This document shows, piece by piece, positions 7,741 through 16,181 of a DNA stretch of 36,114 nt. Location of the stretch: assembly GCA_022360175.1 (NCBI GenBank), contig JAKSDI010000165.1:1-36114 (forward strand), given 5' to 3'. The notes under the pieces were generated by a model. It ran no database searches. It was given only the letters and a program-made list of their open reading frames with translations, and was not told the DNA's origin. The DNA is from Chitinophagales bacterium. Its GTDB lineage: Bacteria > Bacteroidota > Bacteroidia > Chitinophagales > Saprospiraceae. A program made the translations under genes and the position numbers. Each line of letters opens with the position of its first letter. Positions within the stretch are counted from its first letter, which is position 1.

Positions 7741-9000
7741 ATGAAAGGTTTCTTATCTCTATTGATATTGATTAGCATTCTATTGCCGTACTATGTGGTA
7801 GCACAAACTTCGACTGCTTCTTATTTACAAAAAAACAGATATGATTTACATTCAGATTTTCAATTCGAACCAGGAGACTTCAAGCTATTTGGTTTTGCGG
7901 CTTATCACGGGAGTCAAAAAACAGAAGAAGCGGAAATAATATTACTCAAAAAGCTCCTTAGCAAAAAATCAATTCAATACTATCTCCCCGAAGTGGATTT
8001 CAGCATGGGGTACTATTTCAACGAATACTTTAAGAGTGGAGATACTTTATTGCTTAAATCTCTAGTAGAAGAATATGGCTATAGAGCACCACAGGAAAGC
8101 AGCATATCTGTATACAAGAAATGGCAAGCGATCAAATCGTTAAATGATGCTTTTCCCGAAGAAGATAAATTACAGGTGGTAGGCGTCGATTGTATTGTCT
8201 CCAATAAGTATCCGATAAAGTTAATTTTAGAACTTACTACTGAGTCAAATGAATGGCCTCTCAGAGATTCTTTATTGAGCCTGTCGCTCAATCCACAGAC
8301 CAATTATTCTTCTTTTTCTGATAGTGAATCAAAAGAATTACTAAAAAAGTGGGTTGCCGATTACGAACAACACATAGATAACTACAGTGGCTTTATACAA
8401 GATACCTTTATACTTAATCATGTCATACAAGACATCAAGCGCTCCTTTGGCAAACTGGAACGCGAACCCACTATCTATGAAAACTATGTGAAGCTAATGC
8501 CTAAATATGACTTTAAAAAGCGCCCCCAATTTGTAAGAATGGGTATGTTTCACGTCTTAAAAAAAGAAGAAAAAACTTATCCATCTTTCTTCACCCGCCT
8601 GATAAACAACAATATTCATCAACATACCGAAATCGTTACTGTTTTAGGCTTCCTTACTAAAAGTACTGTGCTTTGGAATGCCAAATATGATAAAAATGGG
8701 AAGTACCGATCTTATTCCATCAAAAGAGGATATGGTATTGGTGATTACTGGCTTGAATATTTCAGAGGAATCAAGTATTTAAAAAAATCCAAATTATCAG
8801 ATTTGACCCTTTATAAACTCACTGCCGAAAACAGTCCTTATTTTCAAAAAGGAAATTCAGACCTGGTTGAAGTAAAAGGTTTTTTCAGGCGGTCTACCCA
8901 TGAGCAGTACCTTCAAAAAAGCACTACTGATTTTTTCGATTGGGCATTATTGATCTCCAATAGCAAGGCAAATATTCCTATTGAAGCAATGAAACCATAG
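7741..9000 (+). CDS. Exported erythromycin-esterase-like protein
   Basis: A 419-residue protein with an N-terminal signal peptide (MKGFLSLLILISILLPYYVVAQ). The start is ATG 7741 rather than the TTG immediately before it. Its layout recalls the erythromycin esterase (Ere) family: FGFAAYHGSQKTEEAE around His56 where Ere proteins have GExTHGTxE; LPEVDFSMGYYFNEYFKSGD around Glu84 where Ere has an E-x-D then N-x-Y stretch; RMGMFHVLKKEE near residue 260 where Ere has a conserved His; and FDWALLISNSK near the end. The first Glu of the usual motif is not conserved, so catalytic activity is uncertain. Most chromosomal members of this family have no demonstrated macrolide activity. It could equally be a distant TIKI/ChaN-type hydrolase. 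Confidence 0.55.
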   Translation: MKGFLSLLILISILLPYYVVAQTSTASYLQKNRYDLHSDFQFEPGDFKLFGFAAYHGSQKTEEAEIILLKKLLSKKSIQYYLPEVDFSMGYYFNEYFKSGDTLLLKSLVEEYGYRAPQESSISVYKKWQAIKSLNDAFPEEDKLQVVGVDCIVSNKYPIKLILELTTESNEWPLRDSLLSLSLNPQTNYSSFSDSESKELLKKWVADYEQHIDNYSGFIQDTFILNHVIQDIKRSFGKLEREPTIYENYVKLMPKYDFKKRPQFVRMGMFHVLKKEEKTYPSFFTRLINNNIHQHTEIVTVLGFLTKSTVLWNAKYDKNGKYRSYSIKRGYGIGDYWLEYFRGIKYLKKSKLSDLTLYKLTAENSPYFQKGNSDLVEVKGFFRRSTHEQYLQKSTTDFFDWALLISNSKANIPIEAMKP

Positions 9001-9008
9001 TACAACTA

Positions 9009-9039
9009 TTGAATCTTATAGTTATTTCTCTTATTTTTG
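9009..9039 (+). promoter_or_regulatory. Candidate promoter of the ileS leader
   Basis: ATTG (TTG at 9009-9011) is followed after 20 bases by TATTTTTG (9032-9039), a full match to the Bacteroidota -7 consensus TAnnTTTG. The predicted transcript start, about 9044, lies almost on the leader ATG at 9046, so the leader would be nearly leaderless unless transcription begins further upstream. Confidence 0.5.
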
Positions 9040-9045
9040 GGCTTA

Positions 9046-9111
9046 ATGAATTACAAGAGACAACATATAATTATTAACATTATTATTCTCAACAGGCATC
9101 TGCTGGGATGA
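9046..9111 (+). CDS. Isoleucine-rich leader peptide of ileS
   Basis: A 21-codon ORF from ATG 9046 to TGA 9109. Codons 8-14 read ATA ATT ATT AAC ATT ATT ATT, that is I-I-I-N-I-I-I: six isoleucine codons in seven. The peptide ends RHLLG. It is followed by a hairpin, an alternative pairing segment and a strong intrinsic terminator, then ileS at 9204. This is the layout of a ribosome-stalling leader peptide. When charged tRNA-Ile is scarce the ribosome would pause at 9067-9087. The downstream segment 9098-9106 would then be free to pair with 9141-9149 and block the terminator. The ORF is too short for coding statistics; the call rests on the Ile cluster and its position relative to the RNA structures. 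A TTG at 9037 in the same frame is an alternative start. Confidence 0.8.
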   Translation: MNYKRQHIIINIIILNRHLLG

Positions 9112-9149
9112 TAAGTTAATGATTATCACCATAAAAAGCGCCAGCAGAT
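9098..9149 (+). promoter_or_regulatory. Predicted antiterminator pairing before ileS
   Basis: ATCTGCTGG (9098-9106) is the exact reverse complement of CCAGCAGAT (9141-9149), and the latter overlaps the left arm of the terminator. The two structures are therefore mutually exclusive. A small hairpin (TGATAA 9109-9114 with TTATCA 9123-9128) lies between them. A ribosome at the leader stop codon 9109-9111 would cover 9098-9106 and favour termination. Confidence 0.75.
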
Positions 9150-9172
9150 CGTGTTCTGCTGGCGCTTTTTTT
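9133..9172 (+). terminator. Intrinsic terminator (attenuator) upstream of ileS
   Basis: AAAAAGCGCCAGCAGA (9133-9148) and TCTGCTGGCGCTTTTT (9155-9170) are perfect 16-bp complements around a six-base loop, followed by a continuous T run to 9172. It ends about 30 bases before the ileS ATG, so it can only be an attenuator of ileS or the terminator of the upstream gene. Confidence 0.92.
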
Positions 9173-9203
9173 ATATTTGCAAACTCAAAATACAACAGAT
9201 ATA

Positions 9204-12200
9204 ATGTACAGGGAATTTAAAGGACTCAATCTACCGGAAATAGATAAGGAAATACTCGAATTCTGGGAACAACAAGGAATCTTTGAAAAAAGCTACGAAC
9301 AGCGCGATCCTGAAAATAGCTTTGTATTTTACGAAGGACCTCCTTCCGCTAATGGTAAGCCAGGTATTCACCACGTGATGGCACGTACGGTAAAAGATCT
9401 TTTCTGCCGTTACCATACCATGAAAGGACAACGGGTAGAGCGTAAAGGCGGCTGGGATACACATGGATTGCCTATCGAATTGAGTGTAGAAAAGGAATTG
9501 GGGATCACGAAGGAGGATATCGGAAAGACAATCAGCGTAGACGAGTACAACCAAAAGTGCCGTGAAACGGTGATGCGTTATAAAGATATGTGGGACGATA
9601 TCACACGAAAAATGGGCTATTGGGTAGACCTTGACAACCCCTATATCACTTACGAAAACGAATACATTGAGTCTGTTTGGTGGTTATTAAATCAGTTGTA
9701 TAAAAAAGGGCTGCTCTACAAAGGGTTTACAATACAGCCTTTTTCTCCTGCAGCTGGTACGGGCTTGAGTTCGCACGAATTGAATATGCCCGGTGCTTAT
9801 CAGACGATCAAGGATGTCTCAGCTATTGCCCAGTTTAAGATCAAAGGCAAGGATAATGAATACTTTCTTGCCTGGACCACTACTCCCTGGACATTACCTT
9901 CTAACACGGCTTTAGCAGTAGGTAAAAATATCACTTACGTAAAAGTACGCACCTATAATCGCTATACCCAAAAGCCAACGATTGTAATACTGGCAAAGGA
10001 TCGCCTGAACTACTATTTCAGTGAGCACAATCCTGATCTAAAACCAGAAGATCTGAAGCCAGGCAATAAGCCCATTCCTTATATAGAAGTGGTAGAAGAA
10101 ATCAAGGGTAGTGAATTGGAAAATATGGAATACGAGCAACTGCTCCCATATGTACAACCGGACAAACCAGCATTTCGTGTACTTCTTGGTGACTTTGTTT
10201 CTACCGAAGATGGTACCGGAATAGTACACATTGCTCCTACTTTTGGTGCCGATGACTTTAGGGTAGCTGCCAAATATGGCATACCACCTCTAATGGTAAA
10301 AGATGAGGATGATAATGATATGCCACTGGTAGATCGTCAGGGTAAATTTGTAAAAGAGGTAACGGATTTTGCTGGGCGTTATGTAAAAGATTACGGACAG
10401 GAAGAAGAACGTCCGGTAGATGCCGATATCGTTATCAAGCTGAAAGAAGAGAATAAACTGTTCCAATCAGAGAAATACGAGCACTCGTATCCACACTGCT
10501 GGCGTACCGACCGTCCTGTATTGTACTATCCATTAGATAGTTGGTTCATCCGTGCATCATCTGTCAAGGAGCGTATGTTTGAACTCAATAAAACCATCAA
10601 CTGGAAGCCAGCTTCAACGGGAGAAGGACGCTTTGGCAAATGGTTGGAAAACCTACAAGACTGGAATCTTTCCCGCTCTCGCTATTGGGGTGTACCGCTC
10701 CCTATATGGCGTACTAAAGATGGAAAGGAAGAACTTTGCATTGGTTCTATAGCAGAACTCCAAGCTGCTGTTGAAAAGGCAAATAAAGCACTAGGAAAAT
10801 CTCAGGAGGTTCCTAAAGATTTACACCGTCCTTACATAGACGAAGTTGTACTAGTAAACGATAATGGTGAGCCGATGTATCGTGAGCTAGACTTAATCGA
10901 TGTATGGTTTGATTCGGGTTCTATGCCTTATGCTCAGTGGCATTACCCATTTGAGAATAAGGAGAAATTTGAAAAGAGTTTCCCTGCAGACTTCATTGCA
11001 GAAGGAGTAGATCAGACACGAGGATGGTTCTATACTTTGCATGCAATTGCAACAATGGTTTTTGATAGCGTAGCCTTCAAAAATGTAGTATCCAATGGAT
11101 TGGTACAAGATAAGGATGGACGCAAGATGTCTAAACGCCTGGGCAATGCAGTTGAACCATTTGAAACGATTGCTACCTATGGTGCAGATGCTGCCCGCTG
11201 GTACATGATGAGCAATGCCAACCCCTGGGATAACCTTAAGTTTGACTTAAATGGTGTAGGGGAAGTGCAACGTAAGTTCTTTGGCACACTTTACAATACT
11301 TACAGCTTCTTTGCGCTTTACGCAAATATAGACGGGTTCTATAATCAGCATGACGCTGTGCCACTAGAAGAACGCCCTGAAATAGATCGCTGGATTATCT
11401 CGCTATTAAACTCTTTAATCAAAGAGGCGGATGCAGACTATGCCAACTATGAACCAACTCAGGCTGCCAGAAAAATTCAGGATTTCGTAAACGATAACTT
11501 GAGCAACTGGTACGTACGTCTTTGTCGCCGCCGTTTCTGGAAACCATCGCAGCAGAATGGCACTGCATCTAGCAATATGGATCAGGATAAGCTGGCTGCC
11601 TATCAAACGCTATATGACTGTTTGCTTGCTATCGGTAAAATGATGGCTCCTATATCTCCATTTTTCTCTGATTGGTTGTATCGCAACCTTAATGAAGCGA
11701 CTAAAGGAGAAGCACATGAATCTGTCCACCTGGCAGATTTCCCTACTGCAAATGAAGCATTGATAGACAAAGATTTGGAGCAACGCATGAATTACGCTCA
11801 GCGTATTTCTTCTCTGGCACTTTCTTTGCGCAAAAAAGAAAAGATACGTGTACGCCAACCTTTGCACAAAGTACTACTGCCAATACTGGACAATCATTTC
11901 CAGGAGCAGGTAGAAGGTGTAAAATCACTTATCCTTTCGGAAATCAATGTAAAGGATATTGAATACATCACTGATACTTCAGGCATCCTTAAAAAGAAGG
12001 TAAAGCCCAACTTCAAAACATTGGGCCGCCGATTGGGTAAAGATATGAAGGCAGCAGTGCAGGCTATCAATGCCATGAATCAGGAAGACATCTCTAAAGT
12101 TGAGCAGGAAAATCATTATCAGTTGGTTGTAGGCGAAAACACCTATGATCTGACACTGGAAGATTTCGATATCACCGCTGAAGATATCCCTGGATGGCAG

Positions 12201-12518
12201 GTAGCCAGCGATGGCGATATAACAGTTGCTCTAGACATTACCCTCGATGAAGCACTGGGAGCTGAAGGAATGGCTCGTGATATTGTCAACCGTATACAAA
12301 ACATCAGAAAAGATAAGGACTTTGAAGTAACCGATAAGATCAAAGTCATGATAGAACAGATACCTGTTGTGGAGGCTGCTGTAACACAATTTGGCGATTA
12401 TATCAAAGCAGAAACTTTGACTATTGAATTGACCTTAGCAGCAGAAGTATCTAATGGAGAAAAAATAGAACTACCTGGCGAGGTAGCGGCTATGATTCTT
12501 GTAGAAAAAGCAAGTTAA
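9204..12518 (+). CDS. ileS: Isoleucyl-tRNA synthetase (IleRS2 type)
   Basis: A 1104-residue class I aminoacyl-tRNA synthetase that charges tRNA-Ile in the cytoplasm. The start is ATG 9204 (MYREFKGLNLPEID); a TTG at 9177 would add nine unlikely residues. The ATP-binding signature appears as GIHH at residues 54-57 in PPSANGKPGIHHV, in place of HIGH. KMSKR is at 641-645. The editing domain motif TTTPWTLPSNTALAV is near residues 225-240. The length, the GKPGIHH form and the lack of an obvious C-terminal zinc finger place it with the eukaryote-like IleRS2 group, many of which are naturally insensitive to mupirocin. A TATATTTG at 9172-9179 matches the -7 consensus but lacks a -33 element; it could be a secondary promoter bypassing the attenuator. 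A strong hairpin follows the gene. Confidence 0.98.
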   Translation: MYREFKGLNLPEIDKEILEFWEQQGIFEKSYEQRDPENSFVFYEGPPSANGKPGIHHVMARTVKDLFCRYHTMKGQRVERKGGWDTHGLPIELSVEKELGITKEDIGKTISVDEYNQKCRETVMRYKDMWDDITRKMGYWVDLDNPYITYENEYIESVWWLLNQLYKKGLLYKGFTIQPFSPAAGTGLSSHELNMPGAYQTIKDVSAIAQFKIKGKDNEYFLAWTTTPWTLPSNTALAVGKNITYVKVRTYNRYTQKPTIVILAKDRLNYYFSEHNPDLKPEDLKPGNKPIPYIEVVEEIKGSELENMEYEQLLPYVQPDKPAFRVLLGDFVSTEDGTGIVHIAPTFGADDFRVAAKYGIPPLMVKDEDDNDMPLVDRQGKFVKEVTDFAGRYVKDYGQEEERPVDADIVIKLKEENKLFQSEKYEHSYPHCWRTDRPVLYYPLDSWFIRASSVKERMFELNKTINWKPASTGEGRFGKWLENLQDWNLSRSRYWGVPLPIWRTKDGKEELCIGSIAELQAAVEKANKALGKSQEVPKDLHRPYIDEVVLVNDNGEPMYRELDLIDVWFDSGSMPYAQWHYPFENKEKFEKSFPADFIAEGVDQTRGWFYTLHAIATMVFDSVAFKNVVSNGLVQDKDGRKMSKRLGNAVEPFETIATYGADAARWYMMSNANPWDNLKFDLNGVGEVQRKFFGTLYNTYSFFALYANIDGFYNQHDAVPLEERPEIDRWIISLLNSLIKEADADYANYEPTQAARKIQDFVNDNLSNWYVRLCRRRFWKPSQQNGTASSNMDQDKLAAYQTLYDCLLAIGKMMAPISPFFSDWLYRNLNEATKGEAHESVHLADFPTANEALIDKDLEQRMNYAQRISSLALSLRKKEKIRVRQPLHKVLLPILDNHFQEQVEGVKSLILSEINVKDIEYITDTSGILKKKVKPNFKTLGRRLGKDMKAAVQAINAMNQEDISKVEQENHYQLVVGENTYDLTLEDFDITAEDIPGWQVASDGDITVALDITLDEALGAEGMARDIVNRIQNIRKDKDFEVTDKIKVMIEQIPVVEAAVTQFGDYIKAETLTIELTLAAEVSNGEKIELPGEVAAMILVEKAS

Positions 12519-12549
12519 GACTCGATAGTCTTTTATAGATATAGTTTTT

Positions 12550-12582
12550 ACGAAGAGTTGATGCGATGCATCAACTCTTCGT
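12550..12582 (+). terminator. Hairpin terminator after ileS
   Basis: ACGAAGAGTTGATGC (12550-12564) and GCATCAACTCTTCGT (12568-12582) are perfect 15-bp complements around a three-base loop, 31 bases after the ileS stop. The tail GTTTATTG is only moderately T-rich. Confidence 0.75.
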
Positions 12583-12744
12583 GTTTATTGTAGCACGCTT
12601 AAGCCTGAACGTTTTCATCAAGCCCACGTTTATTTACACTTGAATATCCCAACTGATTCTAATTAACTAACTACTCCCTCGCTCCATAAAAGCATACAGT
12701 ATAATTATGGCGCAAAATGTCAATTAGATCAAAATTTCTCCCCA

Positions 12745-12752
12745 TAGTTTTG
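12745..12752 (+). promoter_or_regulatory. -7 promoter element of the VOC gene
   Basis: TAGTTTTG is an exact match to TAnnTTTG and lies 26 bases before the ATG at 12779. No clear TTG is found 19-21 bases upstream, so only half of the promoter is supported. Confidence 0.45.
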
Positions 12753-12778
12753 TACTAAATTCAACAACTAATAAAACT

Positions 12779-13171
12779 ATGGAAGAACAACAATTCCCAA
12801 AAGGTATTTTACCTGTACTACCTGTATCCAATATAGATGAAACAGCAGATTATTATACCAAGACGCTGCATTTTGAGGAGAACTTTCGCCAAAAAACACC
12901 TGAAGGAATGTCTATCAATTCCCAATTAACTTTTGAAGGTTCTACTTTGATGTTGAACTTAAATCCGGAAAAAGCACCGCTGGAAGGAGGAGGAATTTAT
13001 TTATGGGTCAGGCTTTACGAAAAGAATATCAACAAATATTACGATTCTTTGGTAGAATCTGGCGTTAATATTACAGATCCTATTAAAGACCAGTTTTGGG
13101 GTGACCGCTAATTTACGATTAAAGACTGTAACAACTTTTACATCGCGTTTAATCAAGCAATCCCAAAGTAA
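12779..13171 (+). pseudogene. VOC family (glyoxalase/bleomycin resistance) protein interrupted by a stop codon
   Basis: The first 110 codons encode a typical vicinal-oxygen-chelate protein: FPKGILPVLPVSNIDETADYY at the N-terminus, a second half starting GGGIYLWVRLYEKNI, and VNITDPIKDQFWGDR. A TAA stop then falls at 13109-13111, just before the last beta strands. Without any frame shift, the same frame carries on after it with FTIKDCNNFYIAFNQAIPK and a second stop at 13169. This is what VOC proteins normally have after the W-G-[DE]-R motif. The gene therefore looks like a full 130-codon frame broken by a single nonsense codon, which would remove the final strands of the second beta-alpha-beta module. 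A sequencing error or readthrough are alternatives. The exact substrate class of this VOC protein cannot be told. Confidence 0.8.
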
Positions 13172-13417
13172 ATTCTTTAATCGGGCAATTATATTTTCAG
13201 TAAATGAAATAAAAATATAATAGTCATAGAAGGGAGCCAGTTTCAAGGAAAAACTTGTTATAGGTTCCCTTTCATAATTTGATGCACACTATTACCCAAG
13301 AGCTACTGAGCTAGTTTCAACTATATTTGTTAAGTAGGAGCGCATAATTAGGTTGCTTTTTTGGTGGATCAGGTTTTTGCTCAGATCAAGAGACTGTTCA
13401 TAAATGTGCTCTCTTAC

Positions 13418-13903
13418 TTAACTCAAATTCATCACATAAAGCTTATTCATGGTACTTTCAGCCTGTTCTACCAGGTGAAAATTGTTCTTTTCCAGAATCT
13501 TAATCGAAGCGATATTCTCTCTATTACTCCAGGCAATAATCCTCTTTATTGTTTTGTTTTTTCTCAAATCGCTTACCAAGATATTTACGATTTCCTTACC
13601 CAATCCTTGTCCCCAAAATGCATGCCCAATAGAATATCCAATTTCACATTCTTCCACACTGGCATCACGATATCTATACATTACACTCCCTATAAGCTCT
13701 CTACTTTCAACCAACTCTATTCCCTTTCTTATTGTTAAAACCTCATTTTCTGCCATCCTTTGATTTTGAACAAATATGATTGCATCCTCTATGCTTTCCA
13801 TGGGCTTGCTTCCCCGAAATTTCATGGCTTCTTTATCCGAATATATTTCGTACAATTTTTTAGTATCGCCTAGCTGTAGATTTCTAAATTTTATCCTTGA
13901 CAT
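13418..13903 (-). CDS. GNAT family N-acetyltransferase
   Basis: A 161-residue acetyltransferase of the RimJ/RimL-like GNAT subgroup, which uses acetyl-CoA. The core is visible: MSRIKFRNLQLGDTKKLYEIYS at the N-terminus, IGYSIGHAFWGQGLGKEIVN near residues 88-107 containing the acetyl-CoA pyrophosphate-binding Q-x-x-G-x-G loop (GQGLGK), then RIIAWSNRENIASIKILEKNNF, the usual motif B with N-x-x-S. The substrate is unknown; RimJ/RimL relatives modify ribosomal protein N-termini, but many act on small molecules. It is convergent with the broken VOC gene across about 245 bases in which I see nothing. The MITE-like element begins 29 bases upstream of its start codon and may affect its promoter. Confidence 0.9.
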   Translation of the reverse strand: MSRIKFRNLQLGDTKKLYEIYSDKEAMKFRGSKPMESIEDAIIFVQNQRMAENEVLTIRKGIELVESRELIGSVMYRYRDASVEECEIGYSIGHAFWGQGLGKEIVNILVSDLRKNKTIKRIIAWSNRENIASIKILEKNNFHLVEQAESTMNKLYVMNLS

Positions 13904-13931
13904 TTTATTTTTCCTTTTATCACAACACTTA

Positions 13932-14151
13932 GAGCATGTTTAGGATTTATTAATCGGACTTATTCCGTCACTAATTGGCTTGTATTTTGTTGGAAGAACG
14001 CTCATTTAGCTTAGGCTATCTACCCATCCGCTAAGCGGTTCATTCGCTCAAAAGTCTTCAAGACTTTTGCTCTACGAGTTCGCTCTTTCAGGCCTCATCT
14101 AATCCAATTAATGACAAAATCGTCTCAAAGAACAAATTCCCAAACAGGCTC
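13932..14151. mobile_element. MITE-like element with TTA target duplications
   Basis: A 220-bp segment with long imperfect terminal inverted repeats. The left end reads GAGCATGTTTAGGATTT, and the right end read inward is GAGCCTGTTTGGGAATTT. The match resumes further in at GTCACTAATTGG versus GTCATTAATTGG. The element is flanked on both sides by TTA (13929-13931 and 14152-14154), which looks like a 3-bp target duplication. It has no ORF of its own. The middle contains a near-perfect palindrome, AAAAGTCTTCAAGACTTTT, and a CCGCTAAGCGG palindrome. It is best explained as a non-autonomous element moved by a transposase encoded elsewhere. Confidence 0.7.
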
Positions 14152-14388
14152 TTAATTTCTCTTAAAAAGATTAATACACAATAGCTATTTCAAAATCCTT
14201 CTATCAACTAATCTGGTCATTATTCCGACATTTTTCATTGAATTTATTCCCCTTCTATCATGAGAAAAGTTGCCCAAGAAGGTGTATTATTATAACTTCA
14301 GCCTCATAACAATAAAATGGATGTTTTTATTTCCATTTGTTTTATGGTAAACACCCTCTAATCTTTATTCATCTGCTATCAAAATAGC

Positions 14389-15984
14389 ATGCAGCTACAG
14401 TTACATATCATCTTGATTCTCTTTTTCTGCTGTGGCATGAATCACCCCTTACATACCCAAACAGAAGATGAGGAACACCAACAATTTGTCGATTTAATAA
14501 GCAGTAGTGAACTTGCCTGGTCTAAAAGTTTACGACTCATTGATTCTGCTATTCTTGCCAAATCCGAAAACGGACAACAAAAACACTTAGCCAGTCTCTG
14601 GAATCTAAAAGGCAATCTATATTCTCAACAATCCAATTTTAACGCTGGTTTTGATAGCTATAAGAAGTCTTTAAAACTCTATCAGCAGATTGAAGATCAC
14701 ATAGGTATTGGAAATTGCTACATCAATTTTGGCAGGCTAACGGAAGACAAGGAAAAACAACTCAACTATTATCGACTTGCTCTATCCCATTTTTCTAAAG
14801 TGGATAATAATTTAGGCATCAGCAAGGTAATTAATAATATAGGTGTCACTCATGAAGAATCCGATAATCTTGACTCTGCTATTTTTTATTTTCAATATGG
14901 CCTTGACCTCGCCATTGAAAAAGATTTTCCCAGCACCCATGCTGCCTGCCTGACCAACCTTGGTAATGTAGAAATTTCAAAAGGTAATTGTCAAGCATCT
15001 CTCATTTATCTGGATTCTGCCGAAGTCATGTTTAAAAGATTCAAAAAATGGGATGGCCTCACCTACAACTATGGCAAAAAAGGAGAGGCCTATTTATGCT
15101 TAAATGAAAAAGAAAAAGCGCTCCAATATTTCTTAAAGCAAAATGAGTTGGCACAAAAACAAACGTTTAAATCACTCTTACTCAACTCTTGTCAACATCT
15201 CAAGTCTTATTATGAAACGGAAGAAAAATGGGAAACAGCGCTACATTATGCTAATCAGGTCATTTCACTGGAAAAAGAAATAGAAGAAGGCTCCAAGCTC
15301 GAATATACAGATATGATGTACTATGAAATGGAGGTGCAAAAAAAGAACAGGGCATTAGAGCAAATTCAGTTTCAACAGCGTTTGCGTAAAATATGGATCA
15401 TAGCAGTTGTCATAGTGATCGCTCTAATTTTCATCATCATATTATTATTGCTATTCCGCCTAAAGGGAAAGGTAAGAGATAATAAAATCATCGTACAGCA
15501 AAAAGAAGCACTCATCACTGCCAATAATCAAAAGCATGAGCAGGAAATTCGCTTTAAGAATAGAGAGTTAAGGCAACTATCCAATTATATTTTACAGAAG
15601 AAAGACTTCGTTGAGTTGGTCAAAAAGCAGGTAATGCAAATCAAAAAGCTCGACCTTTCTCCCGAAATAAGCAAAAAAATTAACCAGGCACTTGTCATTT
15701 TAAATGGTCAACTCAATTTGGCAAAAGACAACGAAATACTTCAAGCAGGGATGGAGGAGATGCAAAAAAAATTCCTGTTACAATTAAAGAATACTTATCC
15801 GCAAATCACTACCGGTGATATGAAGTTATTATCACTACTAGCTATCGATTTGACCTCCAAGGAAATTGCAGAATTAATGGGCATCAGCACTGAAAGTGTA
15901 CATACCAAACGCTATCGTTTGAGAAAAAAATTAAACATGCCCTCTGAGATGACATTTAATGAATTCCTTCAAAAAAGGACATAG
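14389..15984 (+). CDS. TPR membrane protein with LuxR-type HTH
   Basis: A 531-residue one-protein sensor-regulator of a type common in Bacteroidota. In order: a signal or anchor sequence (residues 1-24), about six tetratricopeptide repeats over residues 60-300 (for example LASLWNLKGNLYSQQSNF, ISKVINNIGVTHEESDNL, AACLTNLGNVEISKGN), a transmembrane helix at about 335-357 (IWIIAVVIVIALIFIIILLL), a coiled-coil linker at 360-400, and a LuxR/GerE-like helix-turn-helix at about 473-525 (LLAIDLTSKEIAELMGISTESVHTKRYRLRKKL). The TPR part should lie in the periplasm and the HTH in the cytoplasm. No phosphoryl-transfer domain is present. Targets are unknown; the T9SS protein gene downstream could be one. 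Confidence 0.85.
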   Translation: MQLQLHIILILFFCCGMNHPLHTQTEDEEHQQFVDLISSSELAWSKSLRLIDSAILAKSENGQQKHLASLWNLKGNLYSQQSNFNAGFDSYKKSLKLYQQIEDHIGIGNCYINFGRLTEDKEKQLNYYRLALSHFSKVDNNLGISKVINNIGVTHEESDNLDSAIFYFQYGLDLAIEKDFPSTHAACLTNLGNVEISKGNCQASLIYLDSAEVMFKRFKKWDGLTYNYGKKGEAYLCLNEKEKALQYFLKQNELAQKQTFKSLLLNSCQHLKSYYETEEKWETALHYANQVISLEKEIEEGSKLEYTDMMYYEMEVQKKNRALEQIQFQQRLRKIWIIAVVIVIALIFIIILLLLFRLKGKVRDNKIIVQQKEALITANNQKHEQEIRFKNRELRQLSNYILQKKDFVELVKKQVMQIKKLDLSPEISKKINQALVILNGQLNLAKDNEILQAGMEEMQKKFLLQLKNTYPQITTGDMKLLSLLAIDLTSKEIAELMGISTESVHTKRYRLRKKLNMPSEMTFNEFLQKRT

Positions 15985-16181
15985 TGCGCTTTCTATTGTC
16001 CAGGCTACTCCATCCTCCACCTACACAAACATCTCTAATACAATAAATTACACCAAGGTGTCTATGTCATGTACAGGTGTTGTCTATCCTTAGTGCATCC
16101 CAAAAATATGTCATTTCTATTTTCTAACAATACTTTTGATTTCCTTCATTTCATTTGTTAACCACTCTATCTTTTGGAACT

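Noticed and set aside
9177-9203. Extension of ileS to TTG 9177
   Set aside because: It would overlap the -7-like TATATTTG and add nine residues absent from the family; ATG 9204 gives the normal N-terminus.
9009-9204. T-box riboswitch upstream of ileS
   Set aside because: No T-box core sequence or specifier-loop arrangement was seen, and the Ile-rich ORF with two exclusive stems explains the region better.
13361-13738. Plus-strand frame of 125 codons
   Set aside because: It lies antisense to the well-supported GNAT gene, and its composition is that of a shadow frame.
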